A stretch of 24,702 nt of DNA from Candidatus Poribacteria bacterium (GTDB taxonomy: Bacteria > Abyssobacteria > SURF-5), in the NCBI GenBank assembly GCA_016215705.1, contig JACRIR010000080.1, positions 1 to 24,702 on the forward strand, read 5' to 3'. Shown piece by piece: positions 15,201 through 23,753 of this stretch. The notes under the pieces are model-generated. The model saw nothing but the letters and a program-made list of their open reading frames with translations. It made no database searches and had not been told where the DNA came from. Position 1 is the first letter of the stretch; each line of letters opens with the position of its first letter. The translations under genes were made by a program, and so were the position numbers.

Positions 15201-16654
15201 GAATCCTGTTTGCCACAAGCGAGATGGTCCCGTTCTCAAAGACCGGCGGTCTGGCCGACGTGGCCGGCGGACTCACAAAGGCGCTTAGGAAATTGGGGCA
15301 TGAGGTTGCCGCCATCGTTCCCTACTACAAGGTCACAAGGAAGAAGGGATTCTCGACCGAGGACGTCGACCTGCCTTTTCCGGTCCCGATGTCGGACAGG
15401 GAGGAGTACGGCGAGATTTTTCGCCTTGTTCAAGAGGACGGGAGCGTCGTAAATTTCATAGGGAAAGAAGCGTATTATGACCGGGAACAGTTGTACGGCA
15501 CGCCACAGGGCGACTATCCCGACAATGCGGAACGATTCATCTTCTTTTCCAAAGCGGTTCTTCAAGCGTGCAAGGCCTTGAAATATAAGCCCGATATTAT
15601 CCACTGCAACGACTGGCAGACGGGTCTCGTGCCCGTTTATCTCAAGACCTTGCAGAACATCGACCCGGGCTTCAAAAAGGTGGCAACCCTCTTTACAATC
15701 CACAACATTGCATACCAGGGGCTGTTCTGGCACCTCGACATGCACCTTACGAACTTGTCGTGGGACTTGTTCAATCCCGAAGGAATCGAGTATTACGGGA
15801 AGATCAATCTCCTGAAGGCGGGGATAGTGGGGTCGGACATAATCACGACCGTCAGCCCGCGGTACGCCGAAGAAATTCAGACGCCCGAGTTCGGATACGG
15901 CCTCGAGGGCATTCTGAGGAAGAGGTCGGGCCGGTTGTTCGGAGTGCTCAACGGAGCGGATTACGAAGAATGGAATCCGGAGACCGACAAGTATCTCGCC
16001 GCGAACTACAGCGCGCGCGACCTCAGCGGCAAGGCGAAGTGCAAGAGGGACCTTCTCGAACAGTTCGGCCTGCCGGCCAGCAACGACGCCCCGCTGATCG
16101 GGGTAGTCTCCCGTTTGGCCGATCAAAAAGGATTCGACATACTGGCCGAAGTCATGAACGATATTGTGCGAGACGGTTTCCAGTTCGTGCTGCTGGGGAC
16201 AGGCGAAGAGAAGTATCACACTCTATTCAGCAAGATGGCGAAGAAACATCCCGACAGAGTGGGAATAAAACTTACATTCTCGAATGAGATAGCTCACAAG
16301 ATCGAGGGCGGCGCCGACATGTTCCTGATGCCTTCCCTGTACGAGCCGTGCGGCCTCAATCAGATGTACAGCCTGAAGTATGGAACTGCGCCGGTAGTGC
16401 GGGCGACGGGCGGCCTTGACGACACGATAGTGGACCATCCCACTTCGTCCAGGTTCGGCAACGGATTCAAGTTCAGGGACTATACATCTTCCGCGCTCCT
16501 CGAGAAGCTCAGGCAGGCACGCAAATCCTACGGGAACAAGGAGGAGTGGAAACGCATCATGCTGAACGGGATGGCCTGTGATTTCTCGTGGGAATCATCG
16601 GCACGAAAGTACGCGGAGCTATATCAGAAAGCCATTTTGCTCAAGAATAGTTGA
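15197..16654 (+). CDS. glgA: Glycogen synthase, ADP-glucose type (GT5)
   Basis: A 485-residue GT5 glycosyltransferase that adds glucose from ADP-glucose to the non-reducing end of an alpha-1,4-glucan. The diagnostic N-terminal motif K15-TGGLADV, which binds the ADP-glucose phosphates, is present. The GT-B C-terminal half shows GVVSRLADQKGFDIL and the E-x7-E type motif in EPCGLNQMYSLKYGTAPVVRAT split around the active site. The length is close to the 477 residues of the E. coli enzyme. The ATG overlaps the glgC stop by four bases (ATGA), which fixes both the start and the operon link. A 167-bp gap with a repeat word separates it from the GalT gene. No branching enzyme of the GlgB type is visible in the window; the GH57 genes downstream may serve for chain remodelling. 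Confidence 0.95.
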   Translation: MRILFATSEMVPFSKTGGLADVAGGLTKALRKLGHEVAAIVPYYKVTRKKGFSTEDVDLPFPVPMSDREEYGEIFRLVQEDGSVVNFIGKEAYYDREQLYGTPQGDYPDNAERFIFFSKAVLQACKALKYKPDIIHCNDWQTGLVPVYLKTLQNIDPGFKKVATLFTIHNIAYQGLFWHLDMHLTNLSWDLFNPEGIEYYGKINLLKAGIVGSDIITTVSPRYAEEIQTPEFGYGLEGILRKRSGRLFGVLNGADYEEWNPETDKYLAANYSARDLSGKAKCKRDLLEQFGLPASNDAPLIGVVSRLADQKGFDILAEVMNDIVRDGFQFVLLGTGEEKYHTLFSKMAKKHPDRVGIKLTFSNEIAHKIEGGADMFLMPSLYEPCGLNQMYSLKYGTAPVVRATGGLDDTIVDHPTSSRFGNGFKFRDYTSSALLEKLRQARKSYGNKEEWKRIMLNGMACDFSWESSARKYAELYQKAILLKNS

Positions 16655-16821
16655 AGAATCCGGTTAGACGGCGCAGGCGCAATTTCGGAAAGAACAAAGA
16701 AAAAGAACACAAGAAATGAAATAGATTGCATTTATGTCATTCTGAGCGAAGCGAAGAGTCTCAGGCGGAGTTACATGGATAGGAAGCATGGTCGGGGGAA
16801 GATTACCAGGAGAAATACATA
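16655..16821. repeat. glgA-galT gap with a GTCATTCTGAGCGAAGCGAA word
   Basis: The gap has no gene. An AG-rich stretch (16690-16720) is followed at 16736-16762 by GTCATTCTGAGCGAAGCGAA plus GAGTCTC. I recognise this word from memory as widespread in intergenic regions of unrelated bacteria. The ribosome site AGGAGA for the next gene lies at 16809-16814. No strong promoter was found, so read-through from glgA is likely. Confidence 0.55.
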
Positions 16822-17841
16822 ATGCCGGAATTACGTAAGGACCCCGTAGTCGGACGTTGGGTTATCATAGCGACTGAGCGAGGCAAAAGGCCCATGGACT
16901 TTCACCCCGAACCGGTCAGTGACGACACCGGTTTCTGCCCATTCTGCGAGGGCCACGAAGACAAGACTCCGCCGGAAATCCTTGCGTTCCGCGATAACCA
17001 TCAAGTGGCCAACGGGCCCGGTTGGAACGTTCGTGTGGTCCCTAACAAATTCCCGGCGCTTCGGATCGAGGGCGAAATGGGGAAAGCCGGCGTCGGCATG
17101 TATGACAAGATGAACGGCATCGGTGCGCACGAGGTCATCATCGAGACGCCCGACCACTTCAAGAAGCTCGACATGCACACGCAAGACAGCCTCGCAAAGG
17201 TGTTTCAGGCATGCAAGAACAGAATCATTGATCTCAACAACGACAAGCGGTTCAAATATATTCTGGTTTTCAAGAATGAGGGACGCCAGGCCGGGGCCTC
17301 GCTGAGCCACCCACATTCGCAGCTCATCGCCACGCCGGTCACGCCCAAGCGCGTGAAAGAGGAACTGATGGGCGCAAAGGAGTTTTTCAATTACAAGGAC
17401 CGCTGCGTGTTCTGCGACATCATAAGGGAGGAGCTTTCGCAGGGCTCCAGGATAATTTATGAAAACAAGGGGTTCGTGAGTTTCTCTCCGTTCGCATCGA
17501 GATTTCCCTTCGAGATTTGGGTTCTCCCGAAGCGGCACAGCCCCGATTTTCAGACCATCGAATACGAGGAGATGCTGCTGCTCGCCGACATCCTCATCGT
17601 CACCATGAGGAAGCTCGCAGTCGCGCTCAACAGGCCGCAATACAACTTGGTTCTCCATACGGGACCGGTCCGGTGGGCGAGGATGGGTTACTGGGTCACC
17701 CTCGACATGGATTACCATTGGCACATCGAGATCATGCCCAAACTCACGCAGGTCGCCGGATTTGAATGGGGCACCGGCTTCTATATCAATCCGACGGTCC
17801 CTGAAGAAGCCGCCAAATTCCTTCGGGAGATCGAGGCTTGA
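16822..17841 (+). CDS. galT: GalT-family nucleotidylyltransferase (HIT superfamily)
   Basis: A 339-residue member of the galactose-1-phosphate uridylyltransferase family. The active site is H163-P-H165-S-Q167; H165 should form the nucleotidyl-enzyme. Two CxxC pairs, C39/C42 (CPFCEGHE) and C195/C198 (CVFCDII), are likely metal ligands. The family pattern GAHEVIIETPDH is also present. Classical GalT exchanges UDP-glucose and galactose-1-phosphate in the Leloir pathway, but no galK or galE is nearby. It sits between glgA and GH57 genes, a setting in which it may instead act on ADP-glucose or glucose-1-phosphate, as the plant homologue At5g18200 does. That substrate idea is inference. AGGAGA lies 7 bases before the ATG. 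Its stop overlaps the TTG start of the GH57 gene that follows. The symbol reflects family, not proven substrate. Confidence 0.88.
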   Translation: MPELRKDPVVGRWVIIATERGKRPMDFHPEPVSDDTGFCPFCEGHEDKTPPEILAFRDNHQVANGPGWNVRVVPNKFPALRIEGEMGKAGVGMYDKMNGIGAHEVIIETPDHFKKLDMHTQDSLAKVFQACKNRIIDLNNDKRFKYILVFKNEGRQAGASLSHPHSQLIATPVTPKRVKEELMGAKEFFNYKDRCVFCDIIREELSQGSRIIYENKGFVSFSPFASRFPFEIWVLPKRHSPDFQTIEYEEMLLLADILIVTMRKLAVALNRPQYNLVLHTGPVRWARMGYWVTLDMDYHWHIEIMPKLTQVAGFEWGTGFYINPTVPEEAAKFLREIEA

Positions 17842-20024
17842 GCCGCGGCTGCATAACCTTTCTCTGGCACATGCACCAGCCTTTCTATTTCGACCGCGTA
17901 TCCGGCGAGGTATCGATGCCGTGGGTTCGCTTGCATGCGTGCAAAGGCTACTACGACATGATGTCGCTCCTCGAGGATTTCCCCCGGATAAAAGCGACCT
18001 TCAACGTCGTGCCTTCTCTTATCACCCAGCTCGACGCATATTGTGACGGAACCGCGAAAGACAAGTTCCTTGAATACAGCGCCATCCCGGCGAAAGAGCT
18101 CACGCCGGTACAGAAGAAATTCATTTTGCGCGAGTTCTTCCAGGCGAATTGGGACAATATGATTCGCCCTCACAAGCGATATTGGGAGATTATGAGCGAG
18201 CGAGGGCTGCATATCGAGCCCGACACCATCAACGATTACACCATCACCAAATTCAACGCGCAGGCTTTTCTGGACATCCAGGTCTGGTTTAACCTGTCAT
18301 GGTTCGGATATCGCGCGCGCAAGCGCTTTCCCGCGCTCAACGACCTCATCAAGAAGGGCCGGTTCTTCAGCGAGGAAGAGAAGCGCCACGTGCTGTCGCT
18401 GCAAATGCAGATACTGGGAGAGATTGTCCCTCTCTACAAACGCATGCAAGACAGCAATCAGGTGGAACTGACGACCAGCCCTTTCTACCACCCGATTCTG
18501 CCGCTGCTATTCGATTCGGAATTCGCCTGGCGATCGATGCCGGGCGCCCGACTGCCCGAAAGGTTCTGCCATCCTGAAGACGCGCAGGAGCAGATAAACA
18601 AGGCAGTCGCATTCCATACGCGAGTTTTTGGCCGCGCGCCAAAGGGGATGTGGCCGTCGGAAGGCTCCGTTTGTCCCGAAATCATTCCGCCGGCTCGGAA
18701 CGCGGGAATCGAGTGGATAGCCACCGACGAGGCCATCCTGGCGCATTCATTGAAGACACACAACGTCTATGACCACTTGTATGCGCCCTACCGGACGCGA
18801 TTCGACAGCGCCGACATGGACATAGTCTTTCGCGACCGCGGCCTTTCCGACATGATCGGGTTCGCCTATTCACGGAACAAGCCCAGGGACGCCTGCAACG
18901 ATTTACTGTACCGGCTTCGGCGCATCGCCCGCGAGCAATGGCGGCCCGAAGCGCAGCCGCTCGTGCCGATAATCCTCGACGGAGAGAACGCATGGGAATA
19001 CTATTATGACGGCGGCGAAAGCTTCCTCTCATTCGTATATGAGAGCCTCAGCAAGGACGATATGCTGCGCACGGCCACCGTCAGCGGGTTCCTTGCAGAA
19101 AACGGCGGACGACGCAGAATGGACAACCTTTACACAGGTTCGTGGATAGGACATAATTTTGATATCTGGATCGGCGACCCGGAAGAAAACGACGCCTGGA
19201 ATTGCATCAACCGCACGAGAAAGTTTCTGAAAAGATACGAGGCAAAGCATGGCGCCGAAGTCTCGGGGCTCGCCCTGGCATGGGAGGAACTATACGCGGC
19301 GGAGGGCAGCGACTGGTTCTGGTGGTACGGCCCGGATTTCTCCACTGACAACGACGCAGAATTCGATCGACTGTTCCGCATGCATTTGCAAAACGTCTTC
19401 AGAGCAGTCAACGTCGACGTGCCCTCTTACCTTTTCACAACGCTCTTACGCAAGCATAAGGGCCTCGTGGGACGCCTGCCCGTCGCATTGGTGAAGCCCA
19501 AGATCGATGGGCGCATCACCGACTTCTTCGAGTGGCAGGGGGCAGGCTGCTACGAATGCGCCCGAGGCGACAAGGCGCTCGCACTCGGATGTCGATACCT
19601 GACGCACATATATTACGGATTCGACCTGCAGAATCTGTATATGCGGTTTGACCTGGATACGGCAAGCGGCATAAGGCCCGAAGACACGTCGGTAAGACTC
19701 GATGTCTATCTGACGTGTCCGCAGGTTTACAGGCTCACTATGCCGCTTTACCTGGAGATGGCGGAAGAGAAGGTCTTCACACTCGAGTGCAGCCAGCACG
19801 GGATCGAGTTCGAGAAAGTCCGCGACTACAAGACCGTCGCGTGGGCCAAAATACTGGAGCTTTCGATTCCATTTGCGGACCTCGGCCTGCAGCCGGGGCA
19901 GAGGATCGAAATGCAGGCAAGCCTGAAGAATGACAGGATCGAAATGATGCGATTCCCGAAGGAGGGATTGCTGAAGCTCACGGTGCCCGACGAGAACTTC
20001 GAGGCAAAAATGTGGGTCGTGTGA
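17838..20024 (+). CDS. GH57 glycoside hydrolase, amylopullulanase-like, with C-terminal binding-like domain
   Basis: A 728-residue family GH57 enzyme. Motif 1 is LWHMHQPFYFD, followed by MPWVRLHACKGYYDM, a pattern of amylopullulanase-type members. The likely nucleophile is E275 in MWPSE and the acid/base is D381 in ILDGENAWEYY. The last 220 residues (about 505-728) form a beta-rich domain (YGFDLQNLYMRFD) resembling the C-terminal module of glucodextranases; that assignment is tentative. There is no signal peptide, so it is cytoplasmic, fitting a role in cutting alpha-1,4 or alpha-1,6 bonds of stored glycogen. The start is an unusual TTG that overlaps the GalT stop codon (TTGA). The HMHQP motif only about 10 residues in leaves no room for a later start, so coupling is very likely. 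Exact specificity (alpha-amylase, pullulanase or both) cannot be decided from the sequence. Confidence 0.88.
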   Translation: MSRGCITFLWHMHQPFYFDRVSGEVSMPWVRLHACKGYYDMMSLLEDFPRIKATFNVVPSLITQLDAYCDGTAKDKFLEYSAIPAKELTPVQKKFILREFFQANWDNMIRPHKRYWEIMSERGLHIEPDTINDYTITKFNAQAFLDIQVWFNLSWFGYRARKRFPALNDLIKKGRFFSEEEKRHVLSLQMQILGEIVPLYKRMQDSNQVELTTSPFYHPILPLLFDSEFAWRSMPGARLPERFCHPEDAQEQINKAVAFHTRVFGRAPKGMWPSEGSVCPEIIPPARNAGIEWIATDEAILAHSLKTHNVYDHLYAPYRTRFDSADMDIVFRDRGLSDMIGFAYSRNKPRDACNDLLYRLRRIAREQWRPEAQPLVPIILDGENAWEYYYDGGESFLSFVYESLSKDDMLRTATVSGFLAENGGRRRMDNLYTGSWIGHNFDIWIGDPEENDAWNCINRTRKFLKRYEAKHGAEVSGLALAWEELYAAEGSDWFWWYGPDFSTDNDAEFDRLFRMHLQNVFRAVNVDVPSYLFTTLLRKHKGLVGRLPVALVKPKIDGRITDFFEWQGAGCYECARGDKALALGCRYLTHIYYGFDLQNLYMRFDLDTASGIRPEDTSVRLDVYLTCPQVYRLTMPLYLEMAEEKVFTLECSQHGIEFEKVRDYKTVAWAKILELSIPFADLGLQPGQRIEMQASLKNDRIEMMRFPKEGLLKLTVPDENFEAKMWVV

Positions 20025-20034
20025 TTACGAGCAG

Positions 20035-20082
20035 TTCCTTAATCGGGGACACCATGCGGCATGGTGTCCCCGATTAAAGGAA
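20035..20082. repeat. 23-bp-arm hairpin with GGGGACACCATG core
   Basis: TTAATCGGGGACACCATGC (20039-20057) and GCATGGTGTCCCCGATTAA (20059-20077) are perfect inverted repeats around one base. Four more pairs (TTCC/GGAA) follow after a single-base bulge. It sits in the 84-bp gap between two GH57 genes. It could be a REP/MITE-like mobile repeat, and in RNA it would be a very stable stem that may reduce or stabilise expression of the downstream gene. Confidence 0.85.
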
Positions 20083-20108
20083 ACACATGTGGGTTACTTA
20101 GGAGCGCC

Positions 20109-22238
20109 ATGACAACTCAAGTAAACTTGATGTTCGGAATTCACTCGCACCAGCCAGTGGGTAACTTCGGCGGTGTGTTCGAGGAGGCCTATCGGAATTG
20201 CTACCGCCCGTTCCTCGAGACGCTGGCGCGCCATCCCGGAATCAGGGCGGCGCTACACTATTCCGGACCGCTGCTCGAGTGGATCGAAGAAAACGAGCCG
20301 GACTACATTGACATCATTGCCTCGCTCGCCGAGAGAGGGCAGATCGAGATGCTCAGCGGCGGCTTCTACGAGCCAATCCTTCCAATAATCCCGCGTGATG
20401 ACGCGCTTGGCCAGATTCAGATGATGAACGACTATATCAAACGCCGCTTCGGCCAGAAAGCGCGCGGATTATGGCTCACCGAGCGGGTGTGGGAGCCCTG
20501 TCTTCCGTCCCTCATTGCGCAAGCAGGTTTGAACTACACCGTGATCGACGAGACCCACTTTGCTTATGCGGGCCTTGGCCCAAAGGACATGTTCGGCTAT
20601 TATCTCACTGAAGACGACGGCCGCGAAGTGGCGGTATTTCCCATAGACAAACACCTTCGCTACTACATCCCGTTCAAACTGCCGGAGGATACGATCGACT
20701 ATCTTCGGAGTGTTTCGGAAGAGGGAAAAACAACTGACATAACATACGGAGATGACGGCGAGAAATTCGGTGTTTGGCCGGAAACATACAAGTGGGTTTA
20801 CACCGAGGGCTATCTCGAAAAGTTGTTTTCCATGCTCGAGGCCAACTCGGATTGGATCAAGATGCCGACCTTTGCGGAATTCATCGAGTCACATCCGCCG
20901 ATGGGCCGAATATACTTACCGGCCGCGTCATACGACGAGATGATGGAATGGGCGCTGCCTTCGCGCTCGACGGTGAAGTATCAGGAGATTGTCGAGAAGC
21001 TCACTTCCGACGGGGTGTATCAGGATTACAGACCATTCATCCGGGGCGGCTTCTGGCGTAATTTTCTCGTGAAGTATCCGGAAGCGAACCAGATGCACAA
21101 GAAAATGATTCACGTGAGCCGGAAGGTCAACGCGATAAAGGGGAAAGCGGCGGCGGCGGGCAGACGCGAGTTGTGGCGCGGCCAGTGTAATTGTCCTTAT
21201 TGGCATGGCCTGTTCGGCGGCTTGTACCTCAACTATCTTCGGTTTGCCAACTATAGCAGCCTGCTGCGCGCCGAGAAGATAGCAGACGATGCCACGCACA
21301 GCGACAGCTCGAAGGTTCACGTCGAGCACACCGACTACGACTGCGACGGCCACAAGGAACTACTCGTGTCCACTCGCGATTATGGCGTTTGCCTCAGTCC
21401 CGGCTATGGCGGCTCCGTGACGGAAATAGACTACAGACCTAAGTGCTTCAACATGACCGACGTGCTCAGCCGTCGGCCCGAATCATACCACCGCAAGATA
21501 AAAGAAGCGTCCCATCAGTCCAAAACGGAAGAAGTAAAATCGATTCATGACATTGTCCGTGTGAAAGAAGCCGGCCTCGAGAAAAAGCTCAACTACGATT
21601 GGTATGACCGACGCTGTTTCCTCGACCATTTCATCCGTCCGGGAACGACGATCGAGGCGTTCGCGCGCGCAGACCATGACGAAGAGGGCGACTTCGTGAA
21701 CCAGCCGTATGAGTTGGTGGGCAAGAAGAAATCAGGCGACAAACTTATTGTTACCCTGAAGCGCGACGGTCACCTGTGGCGCCAGCGGTGCGCGATCCCG
21801 GTTTCGGTCGAGAAATCGCTGGCCATAAGCGGCGAGAGCGGCATCGTGGCGAATTATGCGGTCCGCGCCGGCAAAAAACCCATCGACTCCACGCTTTTTG
21901 CCGTTGAGCTCAACCTCACGCTGCTTGCGGGCGACAACGAGGATCGCTACTATGAGATACCGGGTGTCGCATTGAGCCGGAACCGCATGAACAGCATTGG
22001 CGCGGTGGATTCAGTTTCCCTTGTCCGGCTCGTGGACCGTTGGATGGGTATAGCAATTGAAATCCGATACGAACCGGCGGCCACATTCTGGAGATTCCCT
22101 GTTGAGACCGTTTCACAATCAGAGGGCGGCTTCGAGAGGACCTATCAGGGTTCAAGCGTTACAGCCGTGTGGCCCCTTTCTCTCGAGGCTGATGACTCGG
22201 CAAATTACTCGGTCAGCCTGAGTGTGGAACAACTATGA
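20109..22238 (+). CDS. GH57 4-alpha-glucanotransferase
   Basis: A 709-residue GH57 enzyme of the 4-alpha-glucanotransferase type (Thermococcus litoralis TLGT-like), which moves maltodextrin segments between alpha-glucans. Motif 1 is FGIHSHQPVGNF and GGFYEPIL is motif 2. The nucleophile is E125 in LWLTERVWEP. The acid/base is most likely D216 in GDDGEKFGVWP, positions close to E123 and D214 of the TLGT enzyme. After the barrel (to about 310), the remaining 400 residues fit the helical and beta-sandwich domains usual for this type (RRCFLDHF, GTTIEAFARADHDEEGDF, ELNLTLLAG). An in-frame ATG at 20061 lies inside a strong hairpin and adds 16 unrelated residues. The ATG at 20109, after AGGAG at 20100-20104 (4-base spacing, rather short), starts the canonical protein. 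It is cytoplasmic and probably the last gene of the glycogen cluster. Confidence 0.9.
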   Translation: MTTQVNLMFGIHSHQPVGNFGGVFEEAYRNCYRPFLETLARHPGIRAALHYSGPLLEWIEENEPDYIDIIASLAERGQIEMLSGGFYEPILPIIPRDDALGQIQMMNDYIKRRFGQKARGLWLTERVWEPCLPSLIAQAGLNYTVIDETHFAYAGLGPKDMFGYYLTEDDGREVAVFPIDKHLRYYIPFKLPEDTIDYLRSVSEEGKTTDITYGDDGEKFGVWPETYKWVYTEGYLEKLFSMLEANSDWIKMPTFAEFIESHPPMGRIYLPAASYDEMMEWALPSRSTVKYQEIVEKLTSDGVYQDYRPFIRGGFWRNFLVKYPEANQMHKKMIHVSRKVNAIKGKAAAAGRRELWRGQCNCPYWHGLFGGLYLNYLRFANYSSLLRAEKIADDATHSDSSKVHVEHTDYDCDGHKELLVSTRDYGVCLSPGYGGSVTEIDYRPKCFNMTDVLSRRPESYHRKIKEASHQSKTEEVKSIHDIVRVKEAGLEKKLNYDWYDRRCFLDHFIRPGTTIEAFARADHDEEGDFVNQPYELVGKKKSGDKLIVTLKRDGHLWRQRCAIPVSVEKSLAISGESGIVANYAVRAGKKPIDSTLFAVELNLTLLAGDNEDRYYEIPGVALSRNRMNSIGAVDSVSLVRLVDRWMGIAIEIRYEPAATFWRFPVETVSQSEGGFERTYQGSSVTAVWPLSLEADDSANYSVSLSVEQL

Positions 22239-22274
22239 GCAAGCACACTTCATGTCAAAGGTAGGTAGACTATT

Positions 22275-22337
22275 CCCTCTTTGATAAGGAGGGCAGTTTC
22301 GGACAAGGGCGTGAAGAAAGATCACGCTTGTTTCTTT
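22275..22337 (+). terminator. Hairpins at the end of the glycogen cluster
   Basis: Two structures: CCCTCTTTGATAAGGAGGG (22275-22293, a degenerate relative of the CCCCCTTT repeats), and a stem CGTGA/TCACG plus CAAG/CTTG with a two-base bulge (22303-22330) followed by the T-rich TTTCTTT. The second could act as an intrinsic terminator before the panE-like gene, though the stem is imperfect. Confidence 0.4.
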
Positions 22338-22353
22338 GAAGGATGATCCGCCT

Positions 22354-23322
22354 ATGAAAACCACCCTCTCAACCGTTGCAATCGTCGGCCCCGGCGCAAT
22401 CGGTTGCCTCTTCGGCGCCCTGATCGGAGGAGCAGGCCATTCAGTGATCATGCTCGACATCCGACCTGAGCGAGCCGAGAAAATCAACCGCGATGGTATC
22501 CGCGTCGAGGGCATATCCGGTAGGCGGACCGTCAAGGTCAAGGCCACTGCGCGACCGGCGGATGTCTCGGGCTGCGACGTGGCTGTCATCGCGACTAAGT
22601 CGTATGATACCGAGGCAGCGGTCAGGAGCGTAGCGGATGTCATAGGGAGCCGCACTCCCGTCTTAACACTCCAGAACGGCCTTGGCAACGTTGAGTTGAT
22701 CGCTCATGCCGTCGGAACCGAAAGGACGATCGGAGGAATCACGTCGCAAGGCGCCACGCTGGTGGCGGACGGCTCCATCGTACACGCGGGGGCCGGAAAG
22801 ACCGTCATCGGCACTCCCTCAGGCCGGCTCACGGAGAATCTGAAGCGGGTGAGAGACATTCTCGATTCGGCGGGTTTCAGCGCGGAGGTTTCCGATGACC
22901 TCGATGGCGCGGTCTGGGGGAAACTCGTCATTAACGTGGGGATAAACGCGCTTACGGCCATAACACGCCTGAACAATGGGAGACTGCTTGAATTCGAGGG
23001 GACGCGGGAAGTAATGAGAGAGGCAGTCGCCGAGGCAGTCGCAGTCGCAAAGGCAAGGGGAATCAGGCTTGCCCACAAAGACCCGTTAGCTCAAGTCGAG
23101 GAAGTATGCCGTCTGACCGCAACGAATGTGTCCTCGATGCTTCAGGATATCCTCGCGAAAAGGCGAACTGAAATAGACGCTATAAACGGGGCGATGGCAA
23201 AGATAGGAAACGAACTGGGAGTTCCGGCCCCCGTCAATTCGCTCCTCACTTCGCTTGTTCACACTATAGAATCAAGTTACGCTCTGCAGGTCCAGCGGCA
23301 GACAACCGCCCCGGGGAAATAA
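22354..23322 (+). CDS. panE: 2-dehydropantoate 2-reductase (ketopantoate reductase family)
   Basis: A 322-residue NADPH-dependent reductase of the PanE/ApbA family, which reduces ketopantoate to pantoate for coenzyme A synthesis. The Rossmann motif G12-P-G-A-I-G17 begins near the N-terminus. The NADPH and substrate segment ATKSYDT and the LQNGLGN loop follow. The catalytic lysine is probably K190 in WGKLVINVGINALT, with the C-terminal helical domain after it (AKRRTEIDAINGAM). The length is typical. An upstream TTG at 22336 is in frame, but AAGGA at 22339-22343 lies downstream of it and properly precedes the ATG at 22354, which is chosen here. It is not obviously linked to the glycogen genes and converges on the B12 subunit gene with only 19 bp between. 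Other 2-oxoacid substrates are possible, as many genomes have several homologues. Confidence 0.85.
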   Translation: MKTTLSTVAIVGPGAIGCLFGALIGGAGHSVIMLDIRPERAEKINRDGIRVEGISGRRTVKVKATARPADVSGCDVAVIATKSYDTEAAVRSVADVIGSRTPVLTLQNGLGNVELIAHAVGTERTIGGITSQGATLVADGSIVHAGAGKTVIGTPSGRLTENLKRVRDILDSAGFSAEVSDDLDGAVWGKLVINVGINALTAITRLNNGRLLEFEGTREVMREAVAEAVAVAKARGIRLAHKDPLAQVEEVCRLTATNVSSMLQDILAKRRTEIDAINGAMAKIGNELGVPAPVNSLLTSLVHTIESSYALQVQRQTTAPGK

Positions 23323-23341
23323 TTGATGAGACCCTACGCCC

Positions 23342-23740
23342 TCATCCGCACGCGCGCCGGATATAATCCACTATTTCCTTTGTGGGAGTTCCCGGGCCGA
23401 ACAATGCCGCGACGCCTGATTCAAGCAATTGCTGCCGGTCCTCTTCGGGAATAATCCCGCCACCCGTGAGAACAATATGGTCCGCCCCCCTCGAGTCAAG
23501 CATGTCCTTCACTTTCCTGAAAAGGGTCATGTGCGCTCCGGAGAGAACTGAGAGACCGACAACGTCCACGTCCTCCTGAATTGCAGTTTCCACAACCATC
23601 TCGGGTGTCTGATGCAGACCGGAGTAAATCACTTCCATCCCGGCGTCTCTCAAGGCGGCGGCAACCACCTTGGCGCCGCGGTCATGGCCATCGAGGCCGG
23701 GTTTGGCGACAAGCACTCGAATTTTCTTGTTGGATTTCAT
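23342..23740 (-). CDS. B12-binding subunit of a methylmalonyl-CoA mutase-type enzyme
   Basis: A 132-residue free-standing cobalamin-binding domain. The base-off B12 motif D17-G-H19-D-R-G22 supplies the cobalt-ligating histidine H19. GLSVLSGAH and [12 protein letters not shown] are the other nucleotide-tail contacts. The length is that of the small C-terminal subunit of split acyl-CoA mutases (McmA2 or HcmB-like), which need a separate large subunit not present in this window. Known partners isomerise methylmalonyl-CoA/succinyl-CoA or related acyl-CoAs. It is second in an operon, 13 bp after the phasin-like gene. No good Shine-Dalgarno precedes its ATG, which suggests translation coupled to the first gene. 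Which acyl-CoA is used cannot be told from the small subunit. Confidence 0.88.
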   Translation of the reverse strand: MKSNKKIRVLVAKPGLDGHDRGAKVVAAALRDAGMEVIYSGLHQTPEMVVETAIQEDVDVVGLSVLSGAHMTLFRKVKDMLDSRGADHIVLTGGGIIPEEDRQQLLESGVAALFGPGTPTKEIVDYIRRACG

Positions 23741-23753
23741 TGTCAGGGGTGGT

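Noticed and set aside
13845-15239. Long open frame on the - strand (464 codons) opposite glgC
   Set aside because: It is an antisense shadow of a strongly supported glgC; its translation shows no recognisable domain and it would cover the glgC promoter. Similar antisense frames opposite glgA (15236-16219) and galT (16831-17724) were rejected for the same reason.
20061-20108. Upstream ATG for the 4-alpha-glucanotransferase
   Set aside because: It lies within the arm of the strong hairpin and has no ribosome site; the ATG at 20109 follows AGGAG and starts the family sequence.
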